Below, in pieces: positions 18,382-28,580 of a stretch of 64,000 bases of DNA. The position numbers and the translations under genes were made by a program. Position 1 is the first letter of the stretch, and each line of letters begins with the position of its first letter. This DNA comes from Flavobacteriaceae bacterium (GTDB lineage Bacteria; Bacteroidota; Bacteroidia; Flavobacteriales; Flavobacteriaceae). A model generated the notes under the pieces. The model was given only the letters and a program-made list of their open reading frames with translations. It was not told the origin of the DNA and made no database searches. The stretch spans positions 1 through 64,000 of the forward strand of contig JAURNV010000024.1 of the NCBI GenBank assembly GCA_030830005.1. Direction: 5' to 3'.

Positions 18382-19371
18382 ATGAAAAAGCACATTGCCG
18401 TTGTCATGGGGGGAACTACTTCCGAACATGCCATTTCATTAAAAAGCGGAAAGACAGTTATTAGCCATCTATCTAAAGAACATTTTGACGTTACTAAGGT
18501 AGTCGTTTCTCCTGAGGGATATCTTGTTCACTTAGGTGAGAAAAAAATCCCCATAGAGCTAACTACTTTTTCATTCGAACATGAAGGAAAAAAAATCTTT
18601 TTTGATGCGGTTTTTAATGCAATTCATGGCGCTCCTGGCGAGAACGGTGAACTTCAAAATATATTGGATAAAGCAAAAATTCCCTATACCGGTTGTACAG
18701 CTGAGGTAGCACGACTTACCTATAATAAACACCGTACATTAACATTTCTAGAGCCACATGGCATCGCTATGGCTAAGCATATATTATTGAACAAAAATGT
18801 GGACTGGAACACCGATGAAATCATTGAAAAAATAGGCTTGCCCTGTTTTGTGAAAGCCAACAAAGCGGGCAGTAGTTATGGAGTGTTAAAGGTGCACAAA
18901 GCATCTGAAATGCAGAAGGCTATTGAAACCGCTCTATTGGAGGACGATCAAGTTCTAGTAGAACGCTTTCTTTCAGGAAAAGAGGTTTCAATTGGCGTGA
19001 TAGAATTTCGGGGCGAAGTAATGGTACTCCCCCCTACAGAAATTATCTCTAACGGGGATTTCTTTGATTATCAAGCAAAATACGAAGGAAACTCTCAAGA
19101 AATAACTCCTGCTAGATTGACAACAACCCAATTAGAAAAATTGGAAAAAGCAGCAAAAAAGGTATTTGTTTCCTTGGGTGCTCGTGGGTTTAGCCGAAGT
19201 GATTTTATTTTTCAAGAGGATACCCCATATTTTTTGGAATTGAATAGCATTCCAGGGCTTACTGAAGAAAGTTTATTACCAAAACAAGCGAGTTTTGCGG
19301 GTATTGCATTAAGTGAATTGTTTGCAGACATGATTTACAGCTGTTTAAAAAATAATACCTTTGGCGCATGA
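18382..19371 (+). CDS. ddl: D-alanine--D-alanine ligase
   Basis: VVMGGTTSEHAISLKSG, FNAIHGAPGENGELQ, ELNSIPGLTEESLLPKQA. Confidence 0.95.
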   Translation: MKKHIAVVMGGTTSEHAISLKSGKTVISHLSKEHFDVTKVVVSPEGYLVHLGEKKIPIELTTFSFEHEGKKIFFDAVFNAIHGAPGENGELQNILDKAKIPYTGCTAEVARLTYNKHRTLTFLEPHGIAMAKHILLNKNVDWNTDEIIEKIGLPCFVKANKAGSSYGVLKVHKASEMQKAIETALLEDDQVLVERFLSGKEVSIGVIEFRGEVMVLPPTEIISNGDFFDYQAKYEGNSQEITPARLTTTQLEKLEKAAKKVFVSLGARGFSRSDFIFQEDTPYFLELNSIPGLTEESLLPKQASFAGIALSELFADMIYSCLKNNTFGA

Positions 19372-19820
19372 AACGTGCGCTTTTCCCCGGTTCTTTTGAC
19401 CCCTTTACTGTTGGTCATTTTGATATTGTAACAAGAGGCATCAAAATATTTGATGAGGTTATCATTGGAGTTGGCACTAATAGTGAAAAGAAATATATGT
19501 TTTCGTTAGACCAACGCCTAGCCTTCATTGAAGCTTGTTTTACAGATGAGTCCCGAGTTCGTGTTGCATCATACGATGGTTTGACTGTTAATTTTTGTCG
19601 TGATATCGAAGCTGACTTTATTTTACGCGGCGTTCGCAATAATGGAGATTTTGAATTTGAAAAAGCTATTGCGCGAACCAATCGCCATATGTCCAAAATT
19701 GAAACTGTATTCTTATTAACCTCCGCTCAAACCTCTTATATAAGCAGTAGTATTGTAAGAGAAATTATTCGCAATAATGGCGACTACAGTACATTTATTC
19801 CTCCTCAGATAAAGATTTAA
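19368..19820 (+). CDS. coaD: Pantetheine-phosphate adenylyltransferase
   Basis: ALFPGSFDPFTVGHFDI, TSAQTSYISSSIVREI. Confidence 0.96.
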   Translation: MKRALFPGSFDPFTVGHFDIVTRGIKIFDEVIIGVGTNSEKKYMFSLDQRLAFIEACFTDESRVRVASYDGLTVNFCRDIEADFILRGVRNNGDFEFEKAIARTNRHMSKIETVFLLTSAQTSYISSSIVREIIRNNGDYSTFIPPQIKI

Positions 19821-20415
19821 GTAAATCTATATTGTTTAACAAATGGTCAATGTTAGGATAGGTTTTTTCAAGAGCCTTGACCACCTTTTTCTTTCCTTTC
19901 CAAACAGCTTTGGTAATGTCCTCTTTGGTTTGTGGAATAAGTTCCCCTGTGAATACTGTAGTCATATAAAACCAATGAGATTCCTTTAATTTATATCTAT
20001 TATTACGCTTAAAAATATGGTAGGTAATTCCTACCAAAGGACCTACTTTGAGTTTTTTTACTCCTGTTTCTTCTTTTACCTCACGCTTTGCCCCTTCTTC
20101 TAAGGTTTCTCCCTTATCAATTTTTCCTTTTGGTAAATCCCATTTATTTTTTCGGAAAATAAACAATAGTTTTCCTTCTTGATTTTTAACTACACCTCCA
20201 GCAGCTATAATTACAGGTAATTTTTCTTTAAACTGCGAAAGCAATTTGTTAGAATCATCATGGATTAAGTAAAGCTTTTGAACCTTAGTTGTGCGTAAAA
20301 TTCTAATAATTTCTTTTAATGGAGTAGTTCTAAGAGGTAGCACTCTTGCCCTAGTTTTTTTTGGCAGCTTTGTAGTAAGGATTAGCTCCTTCTTATTAAC
20401 AAAAACTTTATACAT
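19795..20415 (-). CDS. NUDIX hydrolase
   Basis: Nudix box GETLEEGAKREVKEETGV. Confidence 0.92.
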   Translation of the reverse strand: MYKVFVNKKELILTTKLPKKTRARVLPLRTTPLKEIIRILRTTKVQKLYLIHDDSNKLLSQFKEKLPVIIAAGGVVKNQEGKLLFIFRKNKWDLPKGKIDKGETLEEGAKREVKEETGVKKLKVGPLVGITYHIFKRNNRYKLKESHWFYMTTVFTGELIPQTKEDITKAVWKGKKKVVKALEKTYPNIDHLLNNIDLLKSLSEEE

Positions 20416-20418
20416 TTG
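20411..20418 (+). promoter_or_regulatory. -7 element TACATTTG for pyrE, overlapping the divergent NUDIX start codon
   Basis: Exact TAnnTTTG match 7-13 nt before candidate pyrE ATGs. Confidence 0.5.
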
Positions 20419-20424
20419 CGTTAT

Positions 20425-21072
20425 ATGCCTATGGAATCCTCTACTGCAAAAAAAGTAGCCGAATATCTTTTACAAATTAAAGCAATAAAGCTTGAACCAA
20501 AAAATCCATTTACATGGGCTAGCGGATGGCAATCACCTATTTATTGTGATAACCGAATAACACTTTCCTATCCCAAAATACGGAAGTTTTTAAGTAATGC
20601 CATGGCGCAAGAAATTAAAAAACGTTATCCCCAAGCAAAAGCCATTGCCGGAGTTGCAACTGGAGCCATTGGAATTGGAATGTTAGTAGCAGAAGCTCTC
20701 GATTTGCCCTTTATGTATGTGCGTCCCGAGCCAAAAAAGCATGGTAGGCAAAACCAAATTGAAGGGCATTTTGATTCTAGTGCTCCAACAGTTGTAATAG
20801 AAGATTTAATTAGCACAGGTAAAAGCAGTTTACAAGCCGTCAAGGCGTTACGAAGTGCTAACATTAATGTGTTGGGCATGGTTGCTTTGTTTAGCTATGA
20901 ATTTGATGTAGCTACCCAAAACATGCAAAAAGAAGGTGTTGAATTAACAACCCTTTCAGGTTACGGTGCACTTATAGATACTGCCATAGCCACAAACTAC
21001 ATTGCCCCCGAACTAAAAGATATTTTGAAAAAATGGCGTGAAGCACCTGAGCTTTGGTCTTCAAAATCATAG
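20425..21072 (+). CDS. pyrE: Orotate phosphoribosyltransferase
   Basis: KHGRQNQIEG, VVIEDLISTGKSSLQAVKALR. Confidence 0.95.
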   Translation: MPMESSTAKKVAEYLLQIKAIKLEPKNPFTWASGWQSPIYCDNRITLSYPKIRKFLSNAMAQEIKKRYPQAKAIAGVATGAIGIGMLVAEALDLPFMYVRPEPKKHGRQNQIEGHFDSSAPTVVIEDLISTGKSSLQAVKALRSANINVLGMVALFSYEFDVATQNMQKEGVELTTLSGYGALIDTAIATNYIAPELKDILKKWREAPELWSSKS

Positions 21073-21075
21073 AAG

Positions 21076-21462
21076 ATGAAAATTGAAAGTAGTACAACTT
21101 TAGTAGAGCTATCAATAGCTGAAGTCTTTGAAAAACTTTCAAAGGCAAGTACTTTTGAACGCTTAATGCCTGAAGAAGCTAGTTTTAGATTAGTTGACGA
21201 GGAACGTTTTAGTTTTAAATTAGGAAGTATGCCGGCTATACCTCTAAAGGTTGAACGGTTATTTCCAAACAGTCAAATTATTTTGGTAGCAGATGGCGGT
21301 AACGTTCCCTTCGAATTGCACGTTAATTTAACGGAATTTAATTCCATAACCCAAATTCAGTTGGTATTTGATGGCAACCTTAATCCGATGATGCAAATGA
21401 TGGTAAAAAGGCCACTAACTCAATTTTTAGAAGCTCTTATCGGCAACGCGAAAAAGCTGTAA
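21076..21462 (+). CDS. SRPBCC/START-like family protein
   Basis: 128-aa ORF in operon with pyrE; polyketide-cyclase-like pattern. Confidence 0.6.
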   Translation: MKIESSTTLVELSIAEVFEKLSKASTFERLMPEEASFRLVDEERFSFKLGSMPAIPLKVERLFPNSQIILVADGGNVPFELHVNLTEFNSITQIQLVFDGNLNPMMQMMVKRPLTQFLEALIGNAKKL

Positions 21463-22168
21463 ACACAAGTGCTTTTTCTTCAAAAATCTCTCTTTCTCCA
21501 TTCTCATGTTCAACAACTAACTTTCCGTCTTTGGCAACGTCTACAATAGTAGCTGTAAATGGTATACTGTCTTTTCTTTCAAATGAGCAGAGTTCCCCTA
21601 AACCATAAAGTGTAGTCAAATAACGCTTATCATCTGTATGTTTTCCACGAACAGTGTGTTCAATATTTGCTGCTAAGGCTTCAAAAAGAGATTCAATGTC
21701 ATAGGATTTGCCAGTAATTGCGCTTAATGAAGTTGCGCAAGGTAAGTTTGGAAGCGCTTTCTCATTTACATTAATTCCACAACCAATCACGACATCTGTA
21801 ACCTTAGCCCCCCTTAAAATAGGTTCTACCAAAATCCCACCAATTTTCTTTCCTTTAGCTAAAATGTCATTAGGCCACTTAATTTGCAGCTCTGGAATCT
21901 TATGCGCTAGAAGCGTTTCAATGACAGCTAAGCAAACACGTTTATTGATTTCGAAAAGGGTCTGGATATCAATAGAAATGTTACCCAAATATACAGACCC
22001 TGTTAGGTTTAATCCCTTCGTGGCATGCCATTGCGTTCCCATTCGCCCTTTGCCGTGAGTTTGATGCTCTGCCCACACACCAATAGCAGTATGCTTTTTT
22101 GACTGTTGTACCCACTGTTTTAAAAACGAATTTGTAGAGTCAACTGAGCTAAGTTTGATAAATAGCAT
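21437..22168 (-). CDS. birA: Biotin--[acetyl-CoA-carboxylase] ligase
   Basis: WAEHQTHGKGRMGTQWHA, IKWPNDILAKGKKIGGILVE. Confidence 0.95.
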   Translation of the reverse strand: MLFIKLSSVDSTNSFLKQWVQQSKKHTAIGVWAEHQTHGKGRMGTQWHATKGLNLTGSVYLGNISIDIQTLFEINKRVCLAVIETLLAHKIPELQIKWPNDILAKGKKIGGILVEPILRGAKVTDVVIGCGINVNEKALPNLPCATSLSAITGKSYDIESLFEALAANIEHTVRGKHTDDKRYLTTLYGLGELCSFERKDSIPFTATIVDVAKDGKLVVEHENGEREIFEEKALVFTAFSRCR

Positions 22169-22228
22169 GTATAATGAGTATGTCTCGTGTAAAATATAAA
22201 GTTACGACATACACCAAATAAAGTGAAA

Positions 22229-23896
22229 TTAGTTCACTATAATTTTTTGTATCCAACGTTCATTCATTGATGAAGCCTTTAAAACATACAATCCTTTTGG
22301 CACATCAGGCTTGATTCGTATATCCTTTCTATTCAGTTGTTGTTGGTAAAAAACCTCTTGACCAACCAAATTATAAAGAGCTATTTCTTGAATTTCGTCC
22401 GGTGAGCTTATATGAATATTTTTGTCTTTGTTGTTAAACCATATATTAAACAATCTGTCCTTACTAACTGAAGGAGTATCCAAGGGCTGCAATTGATAGA
22501 CACGTACATAGTCTATTTCCATAGTGGTATCCACAAAAGTATTGCTGTTTGTTCCATTCTCAATAGCTACATTCAAGAGTAGGAATTGGTCTTTATAAAA
22601 GGGCCATGTATCATCATTTTTTACTGTGGGATTGTAGGTGTAATGGGAAACCCCATCTACAGAAAAAACCATTTTTTCGTCCGTCCATACAAGTGTATAG
22701 GTATGAAACTCCGTTGAAGCCGTAGAGATTGTTTGCCCTCCGTGGTTAATAGTTCCTCCATATGATGAAGGGGTATGCATAGCGCTGCTAACATAGTTTT
22801 GGTTTTTGCCCCAGTGCTCCATAATGTCAATTTCACCACAAGTAGGCCATCCCGTTGTACCAAACCCCTGTTGTTGCCAATATGCCCCTGGCTCACTAAT
22901 GTTTTTGCCTAGCATCCATATGGCAGGCCAAGTACCTGCGCCTGTAGGTAGTTTTGCTCTAACCTCGACCATTCCGTATGTAAATGCATATTTTGAGTTT
23001 AATCTTGCCGAAGTAAATTCTTTGGTATGCCCTTGGTCAGTGTAATTTTCAGCTTTTGCAACAATTTTTAAAGTTCCATTAGACACATAACTGTTTTCTA
23101 TTTCATTTGTATAGTGTTGTAACTCATTATTATACCAACTCCAACCGTTAGGGTACCCTTCTGGTAATATAGTTTGTTGAAACCATTTTGTGTTGTCTAC
23201 TGGATTTGCATTTCCAGAAATATAGGCAGAACCATCATCATTAAATTCATCGGACCAGACAAGTTGATAGGACGAATTAGTATTGTTTGCTGTTGTAATT
23301 GTTACTTGCCCCCAATCCTTCTGCGGATTAGCATTAAGACCCTCCATTACAAATCCGTACTGAATTAAATTATTGTCATTGGTGGGCGTGTAGGAAAAGC
23401 TAAAGTCAGTCGTGTCGGCAACAATATCTTGTGTAGCTATGTTTACAAGCTGATAACCTGATTTAAACTCTTTGATAAAAGCTTTCAGGGTATACCTTGT
23501 GTCAAGTGTAAAAGAGGCTATATTCCCAAAAAATGTTAATGCCCCTCCAGGATATGACCCTGAACCATATTCTACATATGTAATTGCTTCCATCCACTTG
23601 TTTCCATCTCCTGCACCGTTAGACCAATAGGGGTCTGATGCGTTGTATAGATTGGTATTTGGTTTCAGGGTAATTGATTGCGAACTATCGTTTGAAATTA
23701 AGGCAATTAAATCTGTAACAGCAAAAGAATTTCCTGCAATCCAATTTCCCTTAGTGCCATTTACATTTTCAAAGCGATGCATATAACCAATCCAAGACGC
23801 ATCTTCATCAATGCTTACGGAAACCTGTCCGTTTGAAATAGCTGTACTCAAGGAAGCTACAAATACAGTGATAACGTGTATTGTTTTTAATTTCAA
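22229..23896 (-). CDS. Secreted glycoside hydrolase family 16 (beta-glucanase/laminarinase-like) with T9SS type A C-terminal domain
   Basis: Signal peptide; GH16 motif GEIDIMEHWG; C-terminal IALYNLVGQEVFYQQ...KGLYVLKASSMNERWIQKIIVN. Confidence 0.9.
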   Translation of the reverse strand: MKLKTIHVITVFVASLSTAISNGQVSVSIDEDASWIGYMHRFENVNGTKGNWIAGNSFAVTDLIALISNDSSQSITLKPNTNLYNASDPYWSNGAGDGNKWMEAITYVEYGSGSYPGGALTFFGNIASFTLDTRYTLKAFIKEFKSGYQLVNIATQDIVADTTDFSFSYTPTNDNNLIQYGFVMEGLNANPQKDWGQVTITTANNTNSSYQLVWSDEFNDDGSAYISGNANPVDNTKWFQQTILPEGYPNGWSWYNNELQHYTNEIENSYVSNGTLKIVAKAENYTDQGHTKEFTSARLNSKYAFTYGMVEVRAKLPTGAGTWPAIWMLGKNISEPGAYWQQQGFGTTGWPTCGEIDIMEHWGKNQNYVSSAMHTPSSYGGTINHGGQTISTASTEFHTYTLVWTDEKMVFSVDGVSHYTYNPTVKNDDTWPFYKDQFLLLNVAIENGTNSNTFVDTTMEIDYVRVYQLQPLDTPSVSKDRLFNIWFNNKDKNIHISSPDEIQEIALYNLVGQEVFYQQQLNRKDIRIKPDVPKGLYVLKASSMNERWIQKIIVN

Positions 23897-24025
23897 AATT
23901 TTAATATGTTGGTGAGTTTCATGACAAAATGTCCACTAAAGATGAATAAACTCATGCTAGTTATAGACAAAGAGCCTTTTTTTTTCAAAAATAGCATAAA
24001 TAAACTGGTATAATAGTAATGGCAT

Positions 24026-24033
24026 TACTTTTG
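24026..24033 (+). promoter_or_regulatory. -7-like element TACTTTTG upstream of rsfS-ftsH
   Basis: Exact TAnnTTTG match; no clear -33 identified. Confidence 0.4.
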
Positions 24034-24113
24034 TTTTAATAGAATTGCAAAACGAGGTGTATGATAAAGTAGTTATGTAAATAACAACTACATTTACACA
24101 GACAAAAAAATTA

Positions 24114-24482
24114 ATGATTAAAAAAACTGGAACAGACACATTACTGTCACACATTATTGAAGGTATCGAAGAAGTAAAGGGTGAAGATATCAATATTTTA
24201 GATCTGCGAGAAATAGATAACAATGTCTGCCAATACTTTGTGGTTTGTTCTGGAAATTCCAACACACAGGTACGTGCCATTTCTAGTTCTGTACAAAAAC
24301 TAGTCAGTAAAGCTGTGCATGAAAAACCATGGCACGTTGAAGGTCAAGAAACAAGCGAATGGATACTTATGGATTTTGTAGATGTTGTCGTACATATTTT
24401 TCAAAAACATACACGCTCGCATTACGATATTGAATCTTTATGGGGCGATGCTAAACTTACTTTGATAGAATCTAAATACTAG
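24114..24482 (+). CDS. rsfS: Ribosome silencing factor RsfS/YbeB
   Basis: CQYFVVCSGNSNTQVRAISSSV, EWILMDFVDVVVHIFQ. Confidence 0.93.
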   Translation: MIKKTGTDTLLSHIIEGIEEVKGEDINILDLREIDNNVCQYFVVCSGNSNTQVRAISSSVQKLVSKAVHEKPWHVEGQETSEWILMDFVDVVVHIFQKHTRSHYDIESLWGDAKLTLIESKY

Positions 24483-24484
24483 CC

Positions 24485-26506
24485 ATGTCTAAAAACGAAA
24501 AAATACCACCAAAAAAACCTGCACTAAACCCTTATTGGTTCTATGGAGCCATCGTTTTGTTCTTTTTAGGAATGTCATTTTTTGGTGGCGGTGATGGTCT
24601 TGGTGAAGATCAAAAAATAAATATTTCCAAGTTTGAGCGTTTTCTTAACGACAGTGAAGTTAGCCGAGTGGTGGTGGTAAATAAAAACCTGGCGCAGGTA
24701 ACACTTACAAAAGAAGCACTTCAAGAAACAAAACACAAAAAAGCAAAAAAAACGGATATTTTTGGCAGAAATAATGATGCTGGGCCACACTATCAATTTG
24801 AGGTTGGGAATCTGGAGCTTTTTCAGAAAAAACTTGAAGCAGCTGAAGAAAATGGTGTTGCTTTTAGCTATGAATTTAAGACTGTTGAAAATAGGTGGCT
24901 TGATGTACTCGTTGGTTTTTTACCCCTGATACTAATTATTGCCATTTGGTTATTCATTATGAGACGCATGTCTGGAGGTGGATCTGGAGGCGGTGGTGCA
25001 CAGATTTTTAATATTGGAAAATCAAAAGCCAAGCTTTTTGACGAAAAAACAGATGTTAAAATCACCTTTAAAGATGTTGCTGGATTAGAAGGTGCTAAAG
25101 AAGAAGTACAAGAGATTGTAGATTTTCTTAAAAATCCCTCAAAATACACCGTGCTTGGAGGTAAAATTCCAAAAGGGGCTTTGTTGGTAGGTCCTCCAGG
25201 AACAGGAAAAACGCTCTTAGCAAAAGCAGTTGCGGGAGAGGCAAAAGTTCCGTTTTTCTCTCTTTCGGGTTCAGATTTCGTTGAAATGTTTGTCGGTGTA
25301 GGTGCCTCTAGAGTACGTGACCTATTTAAGCAAGCTAAAGACAAATCACCCGCTATAATCTTTATTGATGAAATTGATGCTATTGGACGAGCAAGAGGAA
25401 AAAACAATATTACTGGTTCCAATGATGAAAGGGAAAATACACTTAACCAATTACTCACCGAAATGGATGGTTTTGGTACCAATACAAACGTAATTGTTAT
25501 TGCTGCGACTAACCGTGCTGATGTTCTTGACAAGGCACTAATGCGTGCGGGGCGGTTTGATCGTCAGATCTATGTGGACTTACCTGATTTAAGAGAACGT
25601 AAAGAAATTTTCAACGTACACCTAAAACCTTTAAAATCCGACCCAAAATTGGATATAGATTTTCTCGCCAAACAAACTCCTGGCTTTTCGGGAGCTGACA
25701 TTGCTAATGTTTGTAACGAATCTGCACTGATTGCTGCTCGTAAAAACAAAAAGAGAGTTGGTCGTCAAGACTTTTTAGATGCTGTTGATAGAATTGTAGG
25801 TGGGCTAGAAAAAAAGAGTAAAATCATAACCCCTGAAGAAAAGAAAACAATCGCATTTCATGAAGCTGGACATGCTACCGTAAGTTGGATGTTAGAACAT
25901 GCTTCACCTCTTGTTAAAGTAACTATTGTTCCTCGAGGACAATCGTTAGGTGCTGCATGGTACTTACCTGAAGAAAGGCAAATTGTTCGAACAGAACAAA
26001 TGTTGGACGAAATGTGTGCCACTCTAGGTGGCCGTGCAGCTGAGGAAATCATTTTTAATAAAATCTCTACTGGAGCATTAAGTGATTTGGTTAAAGTAAG
26101 CCGTCAAGCCAAAGCTATGGTTACCATATACGGGCTTAATGATAAAATTGGGAATATTACTTATTATCAAACCAATAATGACGATTACGGGTTTACAAAA
26201 CCTTATTCAGAAGACACTGCAAAACTTATTGATACTGAAATTTCAGCAATTGTTGAAAAAGAGTACAAGCGTGCCATTCAAATTCTCAAAAAGCATAAAG
26301 GCAAATTAACAGAACTCGCTGAGCATCTACTTGAAAAAGAAGTGATTTTTAAAGATGATTTGGAGCGCATTTTTGGAAAGCGCCCTTTTGAAAAAGAGGA
26401 AACAGCCGACGAAAAGAAAACTGTTATAACCAAAGCCAACACTAGAAAACGTACTGCGTCCAAACCCAAAGAAAAACAATCTGATACTCCAAAAGGTGAT
26501 AACTAA
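24485..26506 (+). CDS. ftsH: ATP-dependent zinc metalloprotease FtsH
   Basis: [32 protein letters not shown]. Confidence 0.98.
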   Translation: MSKNEKIPPKKPALNPYWFYGAIVLFFLGMSFFGGGDGLGEDQKINISKFERFLNDSEVSRVVVVNKNLAQVTLTKEALQETKHKKAKKTDIFGRNNDAGPHYQFEVGNLELFQKKLEAAEENGVAFSYEFKTVENRWLDVLVGFLPLILIIAIWLFIMRRMSGGGSGGGGAQIFNIGKSKAKLFDEKTDVKITFKDVAGLEGAKEEVQEIVDFLKNPSKYTVLGGKIPKGALLVGPPGTGKTLLAKAVAGEAKVPFFSLSGSDFVEMFVGVGASRVRDLFKQAKDKSPAIIFIDEIDAIGRARGKNNITGSNDERENTLNQLLTEMDGFGTNTNVIVIAATNRADVLDKALMRAGRFDRQIYVDLPDLRERKEIFNVHLKPLKSDPKLDIDFLAKQTPGFSGADIANVCNESALIAARKNKKRVGRQDFLDAVDRIVGGLEKKSKIITPEEKKTIAFHEAGHATVSWMLEHASPLVKVTIVPRGQSLGAAWYLPEERQIVRTEQMLDEMCATLGGRAAEEIIFNKISTGALSDLVKVSRQAKAMVTIYGLNDKIGNITYYQTNNDDYGFTKPYSEDTAKLIDTEISAIVEKEYKRAIQILKKHKGKLTELAEHLLEKEVIFKDDLERIFGKRPFEKEETADEKKTVITKANTRKRTASKPKEKQSDTPKGDN

Positions 26507-26518
26507 CGTAGGTTTTGT

Positions 26519-26526
26519 TACCTTTG
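26519..26526 (+). promoter_or_regulatory. -7 element TACCTTTG upstream of LUD-domain gene
   Basis: Exact TAnnTTTG match 17 nt before the GTG start. Confidence 0.45.
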
Positions 26527-26543
26527 TGTAACAAGCTTATTAC

Positions 26544-27152
26544 GTGAGTAAATTCTGGTCAAAATTATTCGGAAACAAGAACGTCTCTAAAGATAAGGAA
26601 GCAGAGGAGCGTGGTCCCCATATGCCACACAAAGAGGTTCCTATTGAGCAAACTTTTGCTGAAAAATTTACTAAGCTTGGAGGAAAATTTGTTTACTGCG
26701 AACAACTTGATGATGCTAAGCAAGCCTTCAAAGACATCATTGAAGAATACCCCTCTGAGGTTAGAGAGCTGTTATGTTTAGATTCAGAAATACCAAAAAA
26801 ACTTGACGCTGGAATTACACTAACAAAAACCAATCTTAATGCTAAGATTATGTTGTGTAGCTGTGAGTCGTTAGTTGCTTATGATGGAAGTGTTGTGGTT
26901 TGCGAGCGTCAATTAGGTTCAAACAAACTTTCTGACCTCCCAGAAACAGTAATAATATTAGCAGGAACGCGACAGTTTTCAAAGACGGTTTCGGATGCCT
27001 TAAAATACATCAAGAATCGCTATGTAGAGAGTATTCCCCTTAATATAACCTCAATTAAACAGTTTAAAACCGAAGTATTTACTGAAGACAACTACATGAA
27101 TTATGGAAGTGGCGTAAAAGAAGTGTACTTATTATTACTTGAGGATTTCTAA
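26544..27152 (+). CDS. LUD-domain-like (LutC/YkgG-type) protein
   Basis: 202 aa; conserved pattern and position between ftsH and cdsA; GTG start. Confidence 0.65.
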   Translation: MSKFWSKLFGNKNVSKDKEAEERGPHMPHKEVPIEQTFAEKFTKLGGKFVYCEQLDDAKQAFKDIIEEYPSEVRELLCLDSEIPKKLDAGITLTKTNLNAKIMLCSCESLVAYDGSVVVCERQLGSNKLSDLPETVIILAGTRQFSKTVSDALKYIKNRYVESIPLNITSIKQFKTEVFTEDNYMNYGSGVKEVYLLLLEDF

Positions 27153-27931
27153 TGAGTGTTTTAACTCGCGTACTAACCTCTTTTTTTTATGTTGGGATAC
27201 TCTTAGGTAGCCTTTACCTAAACCCTATTTTTTTTGGTATCGTAATTTGCACCATGGCTACCATCACAATTTATGAGGCTCAACAAATGGCTCATCAGCA
27301 TATACCCATAACCTATTTGTTTTTTCCACTCATTTTTCTTGTTTCAAATTATAATAAACTTGGTAATTTACTAATCCTAATTTTAGGTGTCCTTGGGGTT
27401 GTTCTTTCGGTTTATTATTTCGTGAACAACAAACGCACAAAAATGAACAGCACCTTTGTTACCCTTTTAGGGTTCTTTGGTATAGCTATTCCAATGGCAT
27501 TATTGACATCCTTAGGAATAAAAAACCCGGAATTGGTTGCTTTTATGTTTGGAATAATTTGGTTAAATGATAGCGGTGCTTACTTTGTTGGTTCAATGAT
27601 TGGAAAAAGACCTCTTGCGCCATATATCTCACCAAATAAAACCGTTGAAGGATTTGTGGGTGGCCTGCTCATTTCCGTGGTCGTAATGCTCTTCATAGGC
27701 AATCATTTGGCTTTACTTGAATCAAACACCATAATACCAATAATATTTGTTATTGCTTTAACCAGCAGCATCGGAGATTTGGTGCAATCAAAAATAAAAA
27801 GACAATGTGGTGTCAAAAACAGTGGGAAAATTTTACCCGGTCACGGAGGGATGTATGACCGAATTGATAGTACACTATTAGCAGTTCCGGTGTTTTCACT
27901 TTTGTTATTTTTAATTGGATATGTTTCATAA
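27152..27931 (+). CDS. cdsA: Phosphatidate cytidylyltransferase
   Basis: Multi-TM, SSIGDLVQSKIKRQCGVKNSGKILPGHGGMYDRIDS. Confidence 0.96.
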   Translation: MSVLTRVLTSFFYVGILLGSLYLNPIFFGIVICTMATITIYEAQQMAHQHIPITYLFFPLIFLVSNYNKLGNLLILILGVLGVVLSVYYFVNNKRTKMNSTFVTLLGFFGIAIPMALLTSLGIKNPELVAFMFGIIWLNDSGAYFVGSMIGKRPLAPYISPNKTVEGFVGGLLISVVVMLFIGNHLALLESNTIIPIIFVIALTSSIGDLVQSKIKRQCGVKNSGKILPGHGGMYDRIDSTLLAVPVFSLLLFLIGYVS

Positions 27932-28580
27932 AGAAGGTTTTACCATCATAATTGTAAGTTTCTTGCTCCTTGCAGTGGCTGCCATAATTGTAGATTATTT
28001 TATTGCGATAAAATGGCTTAAAACGCTTTTACAAGTGTTCCTTTTTGTAATGCTAATTCTTGTACTGCAATTTTTCAGAAACCCCAACCGTCCGCCATTA
28101 GGGCTTACAGATGCAATTATTGCACCCGTTGACGGTAAAGTAGTTATTATTGAAGAAGTTGAAGAGCCTGAATATTTTAAAGGAAAACGGTTGCAGGTAT
28201 CAATATTTATGTCACCCATAAACGTGCATGTAACACGCTATCCTGTTTCGGGAGAAGTTGTATTTAGTAAATATCATCCAGGAAAATATCTTGTTGCATG
28301 GCATCCAAAATCTTCTACTCTTAATGAGCGAACTACAATTGTTGTTAAAAATCAACTGTTCGGAGATATACTATACCGGCAAATCGCTGGTGCACTAGCC
28401 CGGCGTATCGTTAATTACGCTAAAAAAGGGGATCAAGTTACGCAAGGCACAGATGCTGGATTTATTAAATTCGGGTCTAGAGTTGATGTTTTTTTGCCTC
28501 CTAACACGCCTATTAATGTAGAAATAGGACAAAAAGTAAAAGGGGGCATAACACTAATTACTGCAAAGACAGCAGACTAA
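27915..28580 (+). CDS. psd: Phosphatidylserine decarboxylase family protein
   Basis: IFMSPINVHVTRYPVSG, KFGSRVDVFLP (GS cleavage site). Confidence 0.93.
   Translation: MDMFHKEGFTIIIVSFLLLAVAAIIVDYFIAIKWLKTLLQVFLFVMLILVLQFFRNPNRPPLGLTDAIIAPVDGKVVIIEEVEEPEYFKGKRLQVSIFMSPINVHVTRYPVSGEVVFSKYHPGKYLVAWHPKSSTLNERTTIVVKNQLFGDILYRQIAGALARRIVNYAKKGDQVTQGTDAGFIKFGSRVDVFLPPNTPINVEIGQKVKGGITLITAKTAD

Noticed and set aside
23957-24280. 107-aa minus ORF overlapping rsfS
   Set aside because: Overlaps the rsfS 5' half on the opposite strand; no domain; region looks like promoter DNA.
24868-25533. 221-aa antisense ORF in ftsH
   Set aside because: Opposite strand of a highly conserved gene; composition typical of antisense open frames.
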